Shown: positions 16,857-25,291 of the stretch, one piece after another
Position numbering within the stretch: position 1 is the stretch's first letter
Layout: each line of letters begins with the position of its first letter
From: an uncultured Spirochaetaceae bacterium
GTDB taxonomy: Bacteria; Spirochaetota; Spirochaetia; Sphaerochaetales; Sphaerochaetaceae
Length of the DNA stretch: 64,000 bases
NCBI GenBank assembly: GCA_944389075.1
Contig: CALXLA010000051.1
Span: 1 to 64,000, forward strand
Direction: 5' to 3'
Translations under genes and position numbers: made by a program
Notes under the pieces: generated by a model
Database searches by the model: none
Told to the model about the DNA's origin: nothing
The model's input: only the letters and a program-made list of their open reading frames with translations

Positions 16857-17933
16857 ATGTCAGTTCCTTTATCGCTTGCTCTTGCTCAGAGCGTAAGGAA
16901 GAGATACACGCCGGGAATGATGGTGTGGCATTATGAGCATGGCCATGTGCTTCTCGCATCGCTGATTGCAGCTGAGGAGCATGGTGATGAGACAATCTAT
17001 CCGTGGGTCTATTCGATGTATGACAGGCTTATCGGCAGCGATGGCACAATCGCCACATACAGACAGGGCGAGTACAATCTCGATATGATCAATGCCGGCA
17101 GAGCTCTTTTCACCCTTGCCAGAGTCAGCGGGGAAGAGAGGTTCTCAAAAGCTGCGGAAGCTCTTCACAGGCAACTTGAATCACAGCCGAGATGCAAGAA
17201 TGGCGTCTACTGGCATAAGGAAATCTATCCATGGCAGATCTGGCTTGATGGGCTCTATATGGAAGGTCCTTTCAAGGCTGAGTATGCATCTGTCAATGGA
17301 TGCGCTGCTGACTTTGAGGATATCGTAAACCAGATCATCATCGTCAATGATGTGATGAGAGATCCGAAGACAGGACTTCTTTATCATTGCTTTGATGAAT
17401 CGCGCGGAATGAAGTGGTCTGATGACATCACAGGGCTTTCGCCGCACTTCTGGTCAAGATCAATCGGTTGGTACATGATGGCAATCATCGATGTACTTGA
17501 TTTCCTGCCTCAGTCACAGCCTGGCCGCGATAAGCTTCTCTCGATACTCAGGAACCTTGTCGATTCTGTGCTTAAGTTCCAGAGCGAGGGAATGTGGTAT
17601 CAGGTGACGGATCAGGGTGGCAGGGAAGGAAACTATCTTGAGACATCGGCATCCAGCATGTTCGCTTACTCTATCCTCAAAGGCGTCAGGCTTGGCTATC
17701 TCGATCCTCAGCTGAAGGAGAGAGGCCTCGAGGCTGTCAAGGCAATCAGGGAAAGATACCTTACAGAAAGGGATGGTGAGCTCCATCTCGGAGGAATCTG
17801 CTCTGTTGCAGGTCTTGGCGGCAATCCTTACAGGGACGGCACTTACCGCTACTACATAAGCGAGAAGGTTGTTGAAGATGACTTCAAGGGTGTCGGTTCC
17901 TATATTCTTGCTTGTACTGAGGAAGAGCGCTGA
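16857..17933 (+). CDS. unsaturated rhamnogalacturonyl hydrolase, GH105 (YteR/YesR-like)
   Basis: 358 residues forming an (alpha/alpha)6 barrel. Recognisable are WHYEHGHVL, the LDMINAGRALF segment carrying the proposed catalytic Asp, and WSRSIGWYMMAIIDVLDFLP, characteristic of GH105. These enzymes cut the delta-4,5-unsaturated uronic acid off the non-reducing end of oligomers left by pectate or rhamnogalacturonan lyases. The free unsaturated uronate is the substrate of KdgF, encoded nearby at 18620. No signal peptide. The start at ATG 16857 follows TTAGGAGG; the upstream GTG is inside the hairpin and is rejected. Confidence 0.92.
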   Translation: MSVPLSLALAQSVRKRYTPGMMVWHYEHGHVLLASLIAAEEHGDETIYPWVYSMYDRLIGSDGTIATYRQGEYNLDMINAGRALFTLARVSGEERFSKAAEALHRQLESQPRCKNGVYWHKEIYPWQIWLDGLYMEGPFKAEYASVNGCAADFEDIVNQIIIVNDVMRDPKTGLLYHCFDESRGMKWSDDITGLSPHFWSRSIGWYMMAIIDVLDFLPQSQPGRDKLLSILRNLVDSVLKFQSEGMWYQVTDQGGREGNYLETSASSMFAYSILKGVRLGYLDPQLKERGLEAVKAIRERYLTERDGELHLGGICSVAGLGGNPYRDGTYRYYISEKVVEDDFKGVGSYILACTEEER

Positions 17934-17971
17934 GCCCTTCCTCATGAAAGTCTATCTCGTGCCATTGGCAC

Positions 17972-18000
17972 ACGGGTCCGAAAGGGCCCGTTTCTCTTAT
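17972..18000. terminator. bidirectional hairpin terminator between convergent genes
   Basis: ACGGGTCC (17972-17979), GAAA tetraloop, GGGCCCGT (17984-17991), then TTCTCTTAT. It ends the GH105 operon and probably also the minus-strand SGNH gene. Confidence 0.75.
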
Positions 18001-18623
18001 ATTATGCTGCGTATTTCCTTTGCAAGCGCTTCTGCGAGTGCCTTATGTGAATCTGCATCCATATGGAGTAAATCAGGGCCGGGGGAGGCGACAGCTGCTG
18101 CATCGAAGAAGTGCACGCCTTTGAGTTTCGCTATAGTTCTGTATTCTTCTGCAAATGCCTCAGACCTCGCGACGGATGTTTCATCATATGTCCCGAAAGC
18201 TGAATTCTCGGCACCTTTTCCGATCCTTATCGGTGATATGAGAAGGATTTCAGGCGAATTCCCGCTCCACATAGACCATCTCTGTATTGTCTCTATGATC
18301 TTCAGACAGCCCCATGCGATAGTTCTTGCACTTCCCGCGAAGCATGCCTTCGCATCGTTTGTCCCCAGCATTATAGTGATGAGATCAAGCGGCTTATGCG
18401 TCTCAAGAAGCATCTCGATGACATCAAGGCCTCTTCTGTATGGGACATGAGGATCAGCAGCAGCTGCTGTACGTCCTCCGAGTCCCTCCTCGATTACCCT
18501 GTACTCATGGCCGAGGAGCATCTGGAGCCTTCCTGTCCACCTTATGTCATATGGCCATCTTGTCCCATCATGTGGATTGGAACCGAATGTATTCGAGTCC
18601 CCGAAGCAGAGGATGTTCTTCAT
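17997..18623 (-). CDS. SGNH/GDSL-family esterase
   Basis: 208 residues. Block I is FGDSNTFG near the start (nucleophile Ser10), block III is MLGTND (oxyanion Asn) and block V is LLHMDADSH (Asp/His). The spacing fits arylesterase/acetylesterase-like SGNH hydrolases. It is encoded directly after KdgF with an ATGA overlap at 18620-18623, so translation is coupled. Together with the CE12-type enzyme it may deacetylate different positions of pectic sugars; the exact ester is unknown. No signal peptide. Confidence 0.82.
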   Translation of the reverse strand: MKNILCFGDSNTFGSNPHDGTRWPYDIRWTGRLQMLLGHEYRVIEEGLGGRTAAAADPHVPYRRGLDVIEMLLETHKPLDLITIMLGTNDAKACFAGSARTIAWGCLKIIETIQRWSMWSGNSPEILLISPIRIGKGAENSAFGTYDETSVARSEAFAEEYRTIAKLKGVHFFDAAAVASPGPDLLHMDADSHKALAEALAKEIRSII

Positions 18624-18946
18624 GAAAGGAAGTCCTTTCTCTCCGGTGTGAAGACATCAAGAAGCTCACCTTTCTCGATGCATTCAAGTCCATGTATCAC
18701 ATCAGAAGGGATATATACGCTGTCTCCTGCGGAAATCCTCTCGGTCTTTCCGTCAAGAGTGAAATCAAAGACACCTGAGAGTATATAGCAGATCTGCGTG
18801 TGGACGTGCTTGTGAGGTGTTCCGATACCGCCTTTTTCGAAGTAGAGATGACAGATCATCGCATCTTCATCGTGTGCGAGTACCTTTCTTGATGATTTCT
18901 CATCAAGGACCTTTGCCTTGATATCCTTGTCGTAAAAGAAGCTCAT
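18620..18946 (-). CDS. kdgF: KdgF-like cupin, unsaturated uronate linearisation
   Basis: 108 residues, a single cupin domain with HKHVHTQICY (metal-binding His pair and Gln) and VIHGLECIEKGELLDVFTPERKDFL, very like KdgF. KdgF converts 4,5-unsaturated uronates released by lyases or GH88/105 enzymes to the linear keto-deoxyuronate, feeding the KduI/KduD or KdgK/KdgA routes. The start at 18946 follows an AGGAGG site; the frame that extends to 18973 lacks one. It is sandwiched between the MtaD-like gene and the SGNH esterase, and its function fits the GH105 at 16857. Confidence 0.88.
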   Translation of the reverse strand: MSFFYDKDIKAKVLDEKSSRKVLAHDEDAMICHLYFEKGGIGTPHKHVHTQICYILSGVFDFTLDGKTERISAGDSVYIPSDVIHGLECIEKGELLDVFTPERKDFLS

Positions 18947-18948
18947 GC

Positions 18949-20202
18949 TTACCTCCTGAGAAGCTTTTCCCACTGTTCCTGGGTTTTTGTTATCGCTTCA
19001 TCCTTATCGATTGTCAGAAGTCTGCCATGCTCAAGCAGTTTCTGTCCTTTGCAGAATACCGTGTCGATATTCTTCCTGTCTGTCGAGAATGCCACAGCAG
19101 AGAAGGGGTCGTTGAGCGGAGTCTCGTTGACCTGATCCGTATCGATGAGCACTATGTCTGCATCCTTACCGGTTTCAAGCGTTCCGATCCGGTCATCAAG
19201 TCTCAGTGCCTTGGCGCCATCCGCGGTTGCCATCCTGAGGATATCATAGGCGGAAAGCTCTGGCTGTGAAAGCAGTGCCGCGAGATTGATGTCCTTTATC
19301 ATGGAAAGATTGTTGTTCGATGATGCACCATCTGTGCCAAGTGCTACGTTGACGTCTTTCTTCTTCATTGATGCGACAGGCGCATAGCCCGATGCGAGCT
19401 TCAGATTGGATGCTGGATTATGGACCGCCGATGCTGTGCTGATATCTCCAAGGCGCTCGATTTCCGCCTCTGTCAGATGCACGCAATGCGCAAGATAGGC
19501 TGGTGCCCGGAAGAAGCCGAATGAGTCAAGGTATTCAAGAGGTGTCTTTCCATGTTCCTTTATGCAATCCTCGACTTCTTTTCTTGTCTCAGAAAGGTGA
19601 GTATGCACCATTGCATTCCTGCTTATCGCCCAGTCTGCGGCCGCTTCATATGTTTCCCGTGTGCAAGTGTAGATAGCATGGGGAGCCGCATCGATGCGGA
19701 ACATATCGCTCGCTTCCGCATCCAGCATCTCAGGAAGCGTCTCCAGACGTTTTCTTGTCTCCTTGTCATCACCGAAAAGCGTCATCCCGATAATTCCCCT
19801 GATGCCTGCCTTCTTGAATGCTTTTATTGTATTCCATCCATAGAAGTACATATCAGCGGCTGTGGTACATCCGGATTCAATGAGTTCAGCTGCGGCTATC
19901 TCTGAGGCCCAGAAGATATCATCATCCTGAAGCTTGTCCTCGATCTTGAAGATCTCTGCAAGCCAGTCCTGTAGATTTGCCTTCCCGTCCTTGAAGTTCC
20001 TCATAAGTATCATCGCGGCATGGGTATGGCAGTTTACGAAGGATGGCATGGCTATCATCTTCGAGCCATCGATCTCTTCGTCTCCTTTCTCATCGATATT
20101 GCCTATCTGGAAGATTTTCCCGTCTTTGATGGAAATATCCCCACGAAAGAAAAAGTTCTTTTCCGTCATGGGGAGTATCGTTGCGTTTCTTATAACTGTC
20201 AT
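18949..20202 (-). CDS. amidohydrolase, MtaD-like (S-adenosylhomocysteine/5-methylthioadenosine deaminase type)
   Basis: 417 residues of the metal-dependent amidohydrolase superfamily. The metal motif HTHAAM, a second HTHLSET, HCVHLT, and GTDGASSNNNLSM in order match the TrzN/MtaD/SsnA-like subgroup. Such enzymes deaminate methylthioadenosine, S-adenosylhomocysteine or related adenosines to inosines. The gene ends 2 nt before KdgF and is cotranscribed with it, an unusual pairing with no obvious metabolic link. The ATG sits 6 nt after a perfect TATAAT. Confidence 0.8.
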   Translation of the reverse strand: MTVIRNATILPMTEKNFFFRGDISIKDGKIFQIGNIDEKGDEEIDGSKMIAMPSFVNCHTHAAMILMRNFKDGKANLQDWLAEIFKIEDKLQDDDIFWASEIAAAELIESGCTTAADMYFYGWNTIKAFKKAGIRGIIGMTLFGDDKETRKRLETLPEMLDAEASDMFRIDAAPHAIYTCTRETYEAAADWAISRNAMVHTHLSETRKEVEDCIKEHGKTPLEYLDSFGFFRAPAYLAHCVHLTEAEIERLGDISTASAVHNPASNLKLASGYAPVASMKKKDVNVALGTDGASSNNNLSMIKDINLAALLSQPELSAYDILRMATADGAKALRLDDRIGTLETGKDADIVLIDTDQVNETPLNDPFSAVAFSTDRKNIDTVFCKGQKLLEHGRLLTIDKDEAITKTQEQWEKLLRR

Positions 20203-20214
20203 AGTGCGATTATA
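20203..20214 (-). promoter_or_regulatory. perfect TATAAT abutting the MtaD-like gene (leaderless type)
   Basis: On the minus strand TATAAT (20214-20209), 6 nt, ATG 20202. No ribosome site. The box lies 4 nt after the start of the acyl-CoA ligase stop region (20219), so the two genes have separate transcripts. Confidence 0.65.
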
Positions 20215-20218
20215 GCAC

Positions 20219-21940
20219 TTATTTGGCGACAGTTGCTCTCTTGATCTTCTTTGTCGTAGTCATTTCCATTGGCTTGTCTACGATCGTGATCTTCTCGATC
20301 TTCTTGTAGCCGACAAGCTGCTTGTTGACCTCACCGACTATTTTCTCGATCTCAGCCTTCACAGCATCTGCGGATAGATTGTTCTCCTTGATGTAGTCAG
20401 GTGATGGATAGATGACAGCCTCGATGCTTTCGGAAGGAACATCCTTGTTCTGCTGGAAGCCTCTGATCAGGATCTGCTCAATCTGCCCATATAGCTGGAA
20501 CATATCCTCGATTTCCTCAGGGAAGACATTCTTTCCGCCTTCTGTGACGATGATGTTCTTCTTCCTGCCCTTGAGGTAGACATAGTTATCATTGTCCATA
20601 TAGCCGAGATCGCCGGTCTTGAGATATCCGTTCTCATCGAAGAGAGCCTTTGTGTTCTCCTCATCATCAAGATAGCCAATGCAGTTGTTAGGTCCCTTGA
20701 TTCTGATCTCTCCGATGCCATCGGCATCCTTGTCTGCGATGATCATATCGATGAATGCAAGAGGATGTCCTATTGAATCGACGATGAACTTCTCAGGCGG
20801 ATTGAGCGTCACGACAGGAGATGCCTCTGTAAGGCCGTAACCCTGAAGGAACTCAAGTCCGAGCTGCTGGTACTGCTTGAATACAGTAGGAGAGAGAGGA
20901 CCTGCACCGCAGATCAGGAGCTTGGCGTTGTCCAGACCGACCTGGCTTGTGATCTTTTTCTGGAAGAATCCTTTGAGAGGAGCTTTCCCGAAATGAACCT
21001 TGCACCAGCCATTGATTGCCATCAGTGTCTTTATCAGGCCATATGTGAATGCGCCTTTCTCCTTGACCTTCTTCATGATGCCAGCGATTACCTTGTTATA
21101 AAGAAGAGGAATGCCCATGAATACAGTGACTTTTCCCATCTTCATATCGGCAATCATCCTTGAGACGATGATTCCATGTCCAAAGAGACATTCTCCGCCG
21201 AACTTCACGGATTCAAGAAGGACTGTCGTGCAGCAGTAGCTGTGATGGAGAGGAAGCAGTGCATAGAAGACCTCGTGATCTGTCAGATACTTGATCTCAT
21301 TTGCTGCCTGGTAGACGTTGCATACGATGCTCTTGTGGGTAAGCACCGCACCCTTCTCGTTTCCTGTCGTTCCTGATGTGAAGAGAATGGCCGCATAATC
21401 ATTCTCAGAGACATCAGCTTTCTCTTCCATCGGCTCTATGTCGATATTGATGAACTTCTCGTAGTTGACATCGCGGCCTTTGAGCATAGCGACGCCGTAA
21501 AGCGAGTCATACCATGTTCCGCCGATAGCCTTCATTTTCTCGAGGATATCGAAATCAGCGATGGCGAATCTGACTTTCGCGAATTCAGAAAGCCTCATGC
21601 ATCTGTCCACATGCATCTGGTTGTCGATTGGTACGATGACACCACCTGCATAGAGGATCGCGAAGTAGGCGATAGCCCAGTCAGGGCTGTTCTTTCCGTT
21701 GAGCAGGACCCTGTCGCCCTTCTTTATGCCCTTGGATCTCAGATATGCTGCTCCCTTCTTTATCTTTTCCCATGCCTGCGCGAATGTCAGGGCCTTCTTC
21801 TCCGGCTCGAAAACAGAGAAGGAAATGTGGTCTGGCCATCTTTTTACAGCCATCTCATAAAGCTCTGGTATAGTCGGCCATTCTCCTTTGACTATATTTC
21901 CTCTGAATTTCTCTATCTCGTCCCATGAATTCACTGCCAT
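20219..21940 (-). CDS. AMP-dependent long-chain acyl-CoA ligase-like protein
   Basis: 573 residues. The adenylate-forming motifs are present: FTSGTTGNEKGAVLTH (A3), GYGLTEASPVV (A5) and TGDLGYMDNDNYVYLKGRKKNIIV (A7/A8), with a late KIKRATVAK lysine segment. This is the layout of long-chain fatty acid-CoA ligases, which activate fatty acids with ATP and CoA. A GGAGG site precedes ATG 21940. The gene stands alone, with the tRNA-Pro region divergent upstream. Confidence 0.88.
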   Translation of the reverse strand: MAVNSWDEIEKFRGNIVKGEWPTIPELYEMAVKRWPDHISFSVFEPEKKALTFAQAWEKIKKGAAYLRSKGIKKGDRVLLNGKNSPDWAIAYFAILYAGGVIVPIDNQMHVDRCMRLSEFAKVRFAIADFDILEKMKAIGGTWYDSLYGVAMLKGRDVNYEKFINIDIEPMEEKADVSENDYAAILFTSGTTGNEKGAVLTHKSIVCNVYQAANEIKYLTDHEVFYALLPLHHSYCCTTVLLESVKFGGECLFGHGIIVSRMIADMKMGKVTVFMGIPLLYNKVIAGIMKKVKEKGAFTYGLIKTLMAINGWCKVHFGKAPLKGFFQKKITSQVGLDNAKLLICGAGPLSPTVFKQYQQLGLEFLQGYGLTEASPVVTLNPPEKFIVDSIGHPLAFIDMIIADKDADGIGEIRIKGPNNCIGYLDDEENTKALFDENGYLKTGDLGYMDNDNYVYLKGRKKNIIVTEGGKNVFPEEIEDMFQLYGQIEQILIRGFQQNKDVPSESIEAVIYPSPDYIKENNLSADAVKAEIEKIVGEVNKQLVGYKKIEKITIVDKPMEMTTTKKIKRATVAK

Positions 21941-22098
21941 GAAAAGCCTCCAAATCTTGATGCTACTTGCATTTTGACGTTTGATGAAGAAAGTGTCAAC
22001 AACATATAGAATGAGAAGAATCCATCACTAATTTATCTTAAGAGAATTCTGGTGACTGCTATGCATGATTTCAATACTGAAAACTTTTCCCTTAGCTG

Positions 22099-22127
22099 TT
22101 TACAACAAAGGCCAAAGAAAGTATACT
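22099..22127 (+). promoter_or_regulatory. promoter of tRNA-Pro
   Basis: TTTACA (22099-22104), 17-bp spacer, TATACT (22122-22127). The tRNA begins 11 nt after the -10, leaving a 5-nt leader. Confidence 0.75.
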
Positions 22128-22138
22128 CGCTAAAGCTT

Positions 22139-22211
22139 CGGGTAGTAGCGCAGGGGCTAGCGCACTTGGTTCGGGACCAAGGGGTCGGAGGTTCAAATCC
22201 TCTCTGCCCGA
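22139..22211 (+). tRNA. tRNA-Pro (anticodon CGG)
   Basis: The acceptor arm CGGGTAG pairs with CTGCCCG, the T arm contains GGTTCAAATCC, and the anticodon stem CTTGG/CCAAG encloses the loop TTCGGGA with anticodon CGG (codon CCG). The discriminator is A at 22211, and no CCA is encoded. A protein-like frame on the opposite strand is a shadow of this gene. Confidence 0.93.
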
Positions 22212-22214
22212 TAT

Positions 22215-22247
22215 AAGGACTCTGTTTTGCAGGGTCCTTTTTCTTTT
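22215..22247 (+). terminator. rho-independent terminator of tRNA-Pro
   Basis: AAGGAC (22215-22220) and GTCCTT (22234-22239) form a stem followed by TTTTTCTTTT. Confidence 0.85.
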
Positions 22248-22299
22248 CCCTTGGTATTTTGCCGTAAAGCTATGCAATACTGAGCAGAGGAAGGGGAAT

Positions 22300-22983
22300 A
22301 TGAGGAATCTCTTGGCGGCTTTTGCCGTAGCTGTATTGCTTTCTTCAGCTCTTTTTGCGGAAAGCGGATGGTATATCGGAATAGAAGCAGGATACAGCTA
22401 CAGCATTGTCGATACAGCTACAGGCTGGGATAACACATACAACGAAAACGGACATGGCTTTGATATATCGATACCTGTTGAATACAGGGTAAATGATAAT
22501 TTCTCTGTCAATACAGGTCTGAGATGGATCATGAAAAGCTCGGAGTACACCAAACTCGATCCCGTCGGCAGCGTAGTCGATGACCTGACGAAGATGCATC
22601 ATTTCATAGAAATACCTCTGACTGTGCGTTTCTATACAGGCAATGATCTGATCAAAGGTTTCCTTGGAGCTGGTGGCTATATAGGTGTCAGAGTCATGGA
22701 TATCGATGCAGGAATGATATTCTCCAATTCCTATGAGCCTGATCTCTCCAATGTCGAAGAGCATGTGTATCAGCTGATTCCATTCACACCCGATGACAAT
22801 CTATTTGATGCAGGCGTGATAGGCGAGGCTGGTCTTACATTCACATTTACGGATCTCGGATACCTATACACTGTCTTCAGAGTACAGTATGGCCTCACGA
22901 GCCTTGAGAAGAAGCATCTCAGTTCAGTCGATAAATACTTCACGAATCTGTCTGCCGATGTTGGCTTCATGTTCGCGCTGTAG
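22300..22983 (+). CDS. outer-membrane beta-barrel protein (porin-like)
   Basis: 227 residues. A signal peptide of about 20 residues ends ALFAES, and the rest is rich in alternating aromatic/polar strands (GIEAGYSYSIV, NDNFSVNTGLRW, TVRFYTGND). It ends in FMFAL, an aromatic-containing terminal strand as in small eight-strand barrels of the OmpA/opacity type. The length suits an 8-10 strand barrel. An AGGAAGGGG site sets the start. The S41 lipoprotein gene follows after 8 nt, so both act at the cell envelope and are probably cotranscribed. The specific role is unknown. Confidence 0.72.
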   Translation: MRNLLAAFAVAVLLSSALFAESGWYIGIEAGYSYSIVDTATGWDNTYNENGHGFDISIPVEYRVNDNFSVNTGLRWIMKSSEYTKLDPVGSVVDDLTKMHHFIEIPLTVRFYTGNDLIKGFLGAGGYIGVRVMDIDAGMIFSNSYEPDLSNVEEHVYQLIPFTPDDNLFDAGVIGEAGLTFTFTDLGYLYTVFRVQYGLTSLEKKHLSSVDKYFTNLSADVGFMFAL

Positions 22984-22991
22984 GAGAGAGT

Positions 22992-24398
22992 ATGAAAAGA
23001 ACAATAAGAACCATATCCATTCTGCTTCTTATCCTTATCGCAGCAGCATCATGCCGCAATCAGACAATACCTGATTATGAATATGAGACACCGACTACAT
23101 GGGCTGGCCTCTTCGATATCTTCTGGATGAAGATGAATACCAACTATCTCTTCTGGAATCTTGAATATGAGAAGGGGCTTGACTGGGATGATGTCTATAC
23201 TGAGTACCATGATGACTTTGAGAAGCTTGGAGCTATCACAGATAATAGCAGCAGATCTAAAGATGAGCAGAAATCAAATACCCAAACAGCATATAGGCTT
23301 TTCTTCAATATCCTGAAGGATCTCAGCGATGGACACTATAACTTGCAGATGACAGATACAGAAGGAAATGAGATATCAATTTCTCCATATACCATCAGAA
23401 TCATGCGATCTCTTGGTATTTCAGATGAACGGATATTCAATTTGTCTGTCATGCCATCAGACAAAAGACACGAGCAAGAAGAATATATTTCTTATACTAA
23501 GCATGAATCGTATCTAGAAAATACATTGAATATCGCAAAGCATTCTTTCGGTATAACGAACACTTCTGAGTCACAGAACAACCATACAGTAACAGACTTA
23601 ACAAACAGCTATGGCTTCAGTGAAATGACTTTCTATGACTCATCTGATCTGGTAGTCCTTTATGGAAAATCTTCGGATGGAATAGCATATCTTGGATTCA
23701 GCGGTTTCTCTTTTGCAGAAATCCCGGACACTCTATCAGATATACTCTACAATTTCTATAACATGCTTAGTGATGCAAAGGGTGTGATTATAGATCTCAG
23801 AGGCAATGGCGGAGGATCTGTTTCGGATATCCCGACCCTTTGGAGCCCATTCATTACTGATGATACAGGTAGCGTTCATTTCGCTGATACCAGACGCAAG
23901 TCAGGCGACAACAGGATGGATTATGGTCCATGGGCAGCTTTTGAGCTATTTCCGAGAAGCCAGTATACAGGGGATTTCTATCTGGATATTCCTCCTGTTT
24001 CCTTTGATAAGGATATCCCGATTGCGATTCTCCATAATAGCGGAAGCGTGTCATGCGCGGAATTCTCGGTTATGTTCTTCAGGGCACTTAGGCAGTTCTA
24101 TGGATACAACGTAAAGACTTTCGGCTCAGCTACTGCAGGCGGAAATGGCATGCTCCTGAATGAGGATACGCATACAGAATCAGAGATTCTCTTCAATGCA
24201 GGCATCACGGATATAAAGCCATATGTCACGCTTCTATATACGCCATACTGCCAGATGCGCTATGTTGATGGAACAATCTATGAAGGAGTCGGGATACCGC
24301 CAGATAAGCTATCAGATTTCGTATCTGAGGATTTCGAAGCCGGAACAGATGCCAGGCTTCAGGCTGCGATAGACTGGATTACAGAGCAAGAAAGCTGA
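22992..24398 (+). CDS. S41-family peptidase-like lipoprotein
   Basis: 468 residues. The signal peptide ends with a lipobox AAASC (Cys about residue 18), so the protein is lipid-anchored. The C-terminal half carries the tail-specific protease fold: VIIDLRGNGGG, then NSGSVSCAEF with the nucleophile-type Ser, and TFGSATAGGNGML. No PDZ domain is evident, as in the C-terminal-processing-like S41 proteins of Bacteroidetes and spirochaetes. It likely cleaves peptides at the cell surface or in the periplasm. It overlaps the convergent patatin gene by 20 nt. Confidence 0.8.
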   Translation: MKRTIRTISILLLILIAAASCRNQTIPDYEYETPTTWAGLFDIFWMKMNTNYLFWNLEYEKGLDWDDVYTEYHDDFEKLGAITDNSSRSKDEQKSNTQTAYRLFFNILKDLSDGHYNLQMTDTEGNEISISPYTIRIMRSLGISDERIFNLSVMPSDKRHEQEEYISYTKHESYLENTLNIAKHSFGITNTSESQNNHTVTDLTNSYGFSEMTFYDSSDLVVLYGKSSDGIAYLGFSGFSFAEIPDTLSDILYNFYNMLSDAKGVIIDLRGNGGGSVSDIPTLWSPFITDDTGSVHFADTRRKSGDNRMDYGPWAAFELFPRSQYTGDFYLDIPPVSFDKDIPIAILHNSGSVSCAEFSVMFFRALRQFYGYNVKTFGSATAGGNGMLLNEDTHTESEILFNAGITDIKPYVTLLYTPYCQMRYVDGTIYEGVGIPPDKLSDFVSEDFEAGTDARLQAAIDWITEQES

Positions 24399-25224
24399 TG
24401 ATTTTCTCAGCATCCTTATAGCCTTTGCTGTAGAGTGCCAGGATGTCATCCCTTCTGTGCCTGAGGGTGGTTACTCCGCATGTGCCATCAGGAGCGATGA
24501 CAAGAAGCCTGCCTTCATCCTCATAGCGCTTCATGCCGTCTAGCTGTCTGTTGTATGTCTCTGCACGCAGCTCCATGGCCTTTCCTGCTTTCGGATACTT
24601 CTTTGAGATTATATCCGCTATCAGCTTGTCCTTTCCCTGTGTTCTGTGGAAGTTCCGTGGCTTGGTAAGGATTACTATTACCTTGTCCGCACCCATCTCA
24701 AAGGCCTTCATATAAGGGATAGGATCTGTCATTCCTCCGTCATAGCAGAGCCTGCCTTCGATTTCTATGGGCTTGCATGCAACAGGCAGTGCGGAGGAAG
24801 CCTCAAGTATCCGCAGGTCTCCATTCTTAAGCGTTGATTTCGGAAAGTAGACAGGCTCACCTGTACGGGCATCTGTCGTGACGAATACCATATCTTCCTT
24901 TGATGCATGGAAGGCTGCAGTATCAAAGGGATCTTCCATACTAGGATTGGAAAGATCCTCATAAATATATTTCAGATTCAGGAACGTGCCATGTTTCAGC
25001 AGTGGCCAGAGTCCCATGTATTCTTTTCTGTTCGGATAGATCTCATAGAATCTCAGGACTCGTCCTCTCTGTCTAGCAATATAAGTCGCAAGGTCCGCAG
25101 CTCCTGCAGATACTCCTATTCCGAAAGTGAACGGATACACATCATTGTCCATCAGAAAGTCATATATGCCGGCTCCGTATACAGCTCTCATGCCGCCGCC
25201 GACATCTATAAGCGCTGTCCTCAT
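24379..25224 (-). CDS. patatin-like phospholipase, cytoplasmic
   Basis: 281 residues. The patatin Ser-Asp dyad is intact: the GVSAGA nucleophile elbow (G-x-S-x-G) near residue 37-42 and the DGG motif in CYDGGMTDPIP. A GGGMR oxyanion loop lies at the N-terminus. The size is that of the YjjU/RssA-like family of bacterial acyl hydrolases. No signal peptide. A TAGAAT box ends 8 nt before the ATG, so any leader is only a few bases long. It is convergent with, and overlaps, the S41 gene. Confidence 0.85.
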   Translation of the reverse strand: MRTALIDVGGGMRAVYGAGIYDFLMDNDVYPFTFGIGVSAGAADLATYIARQRGRVLRFYEIYPNRKEYMGLWPLLKHGTFLNLKYIYEDLSNPSMEDPFDTAAFHASKEDMVFVTTDARTGEPVYFPKSTLKNGDLRILEASSALPVACKPIEIEGRLCYDGGMTDPIPYMKAFEMGADKVIVILTKPRNFHRTQGKDKLIADIISKKYPKAGKAMELRAETYNRQLDGMKRYEDEGRLLVIAPDGTCGVTTLRHRRDDILALYSKGYKDAEKIISFLAL

Positions 25225-25279
25225 GATTTTCCATTCTACTATTTTGGCTGGTTTTCTGGAATCAGGAAGGAAGCCGTTG

Positions 25280-25291
25280 TATCATCATGTC
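25280..25291 (+). promoter_or_regulatory. -10 box abutting the nitroreductase start (leaderless type)
   Basis: TATCAT (25280-25285), 6 nt, ATG 25292. No ribosome site and no clear -35. Confidence 0.5.

Noticed and set aside
22092-22277. Minus-strand frame that reads like a small protein with an EDLNLRPLGPEPS segment
   Set aside because: It is the antisense of tRNA-Pro, a well-known spurious ORF type.
25127-25291. N-terminal extension of the nitroreductase
   Set aside because: The extra 55 residues lie over the divergent patatin gene's start and the promoter, and do not resemble the family.
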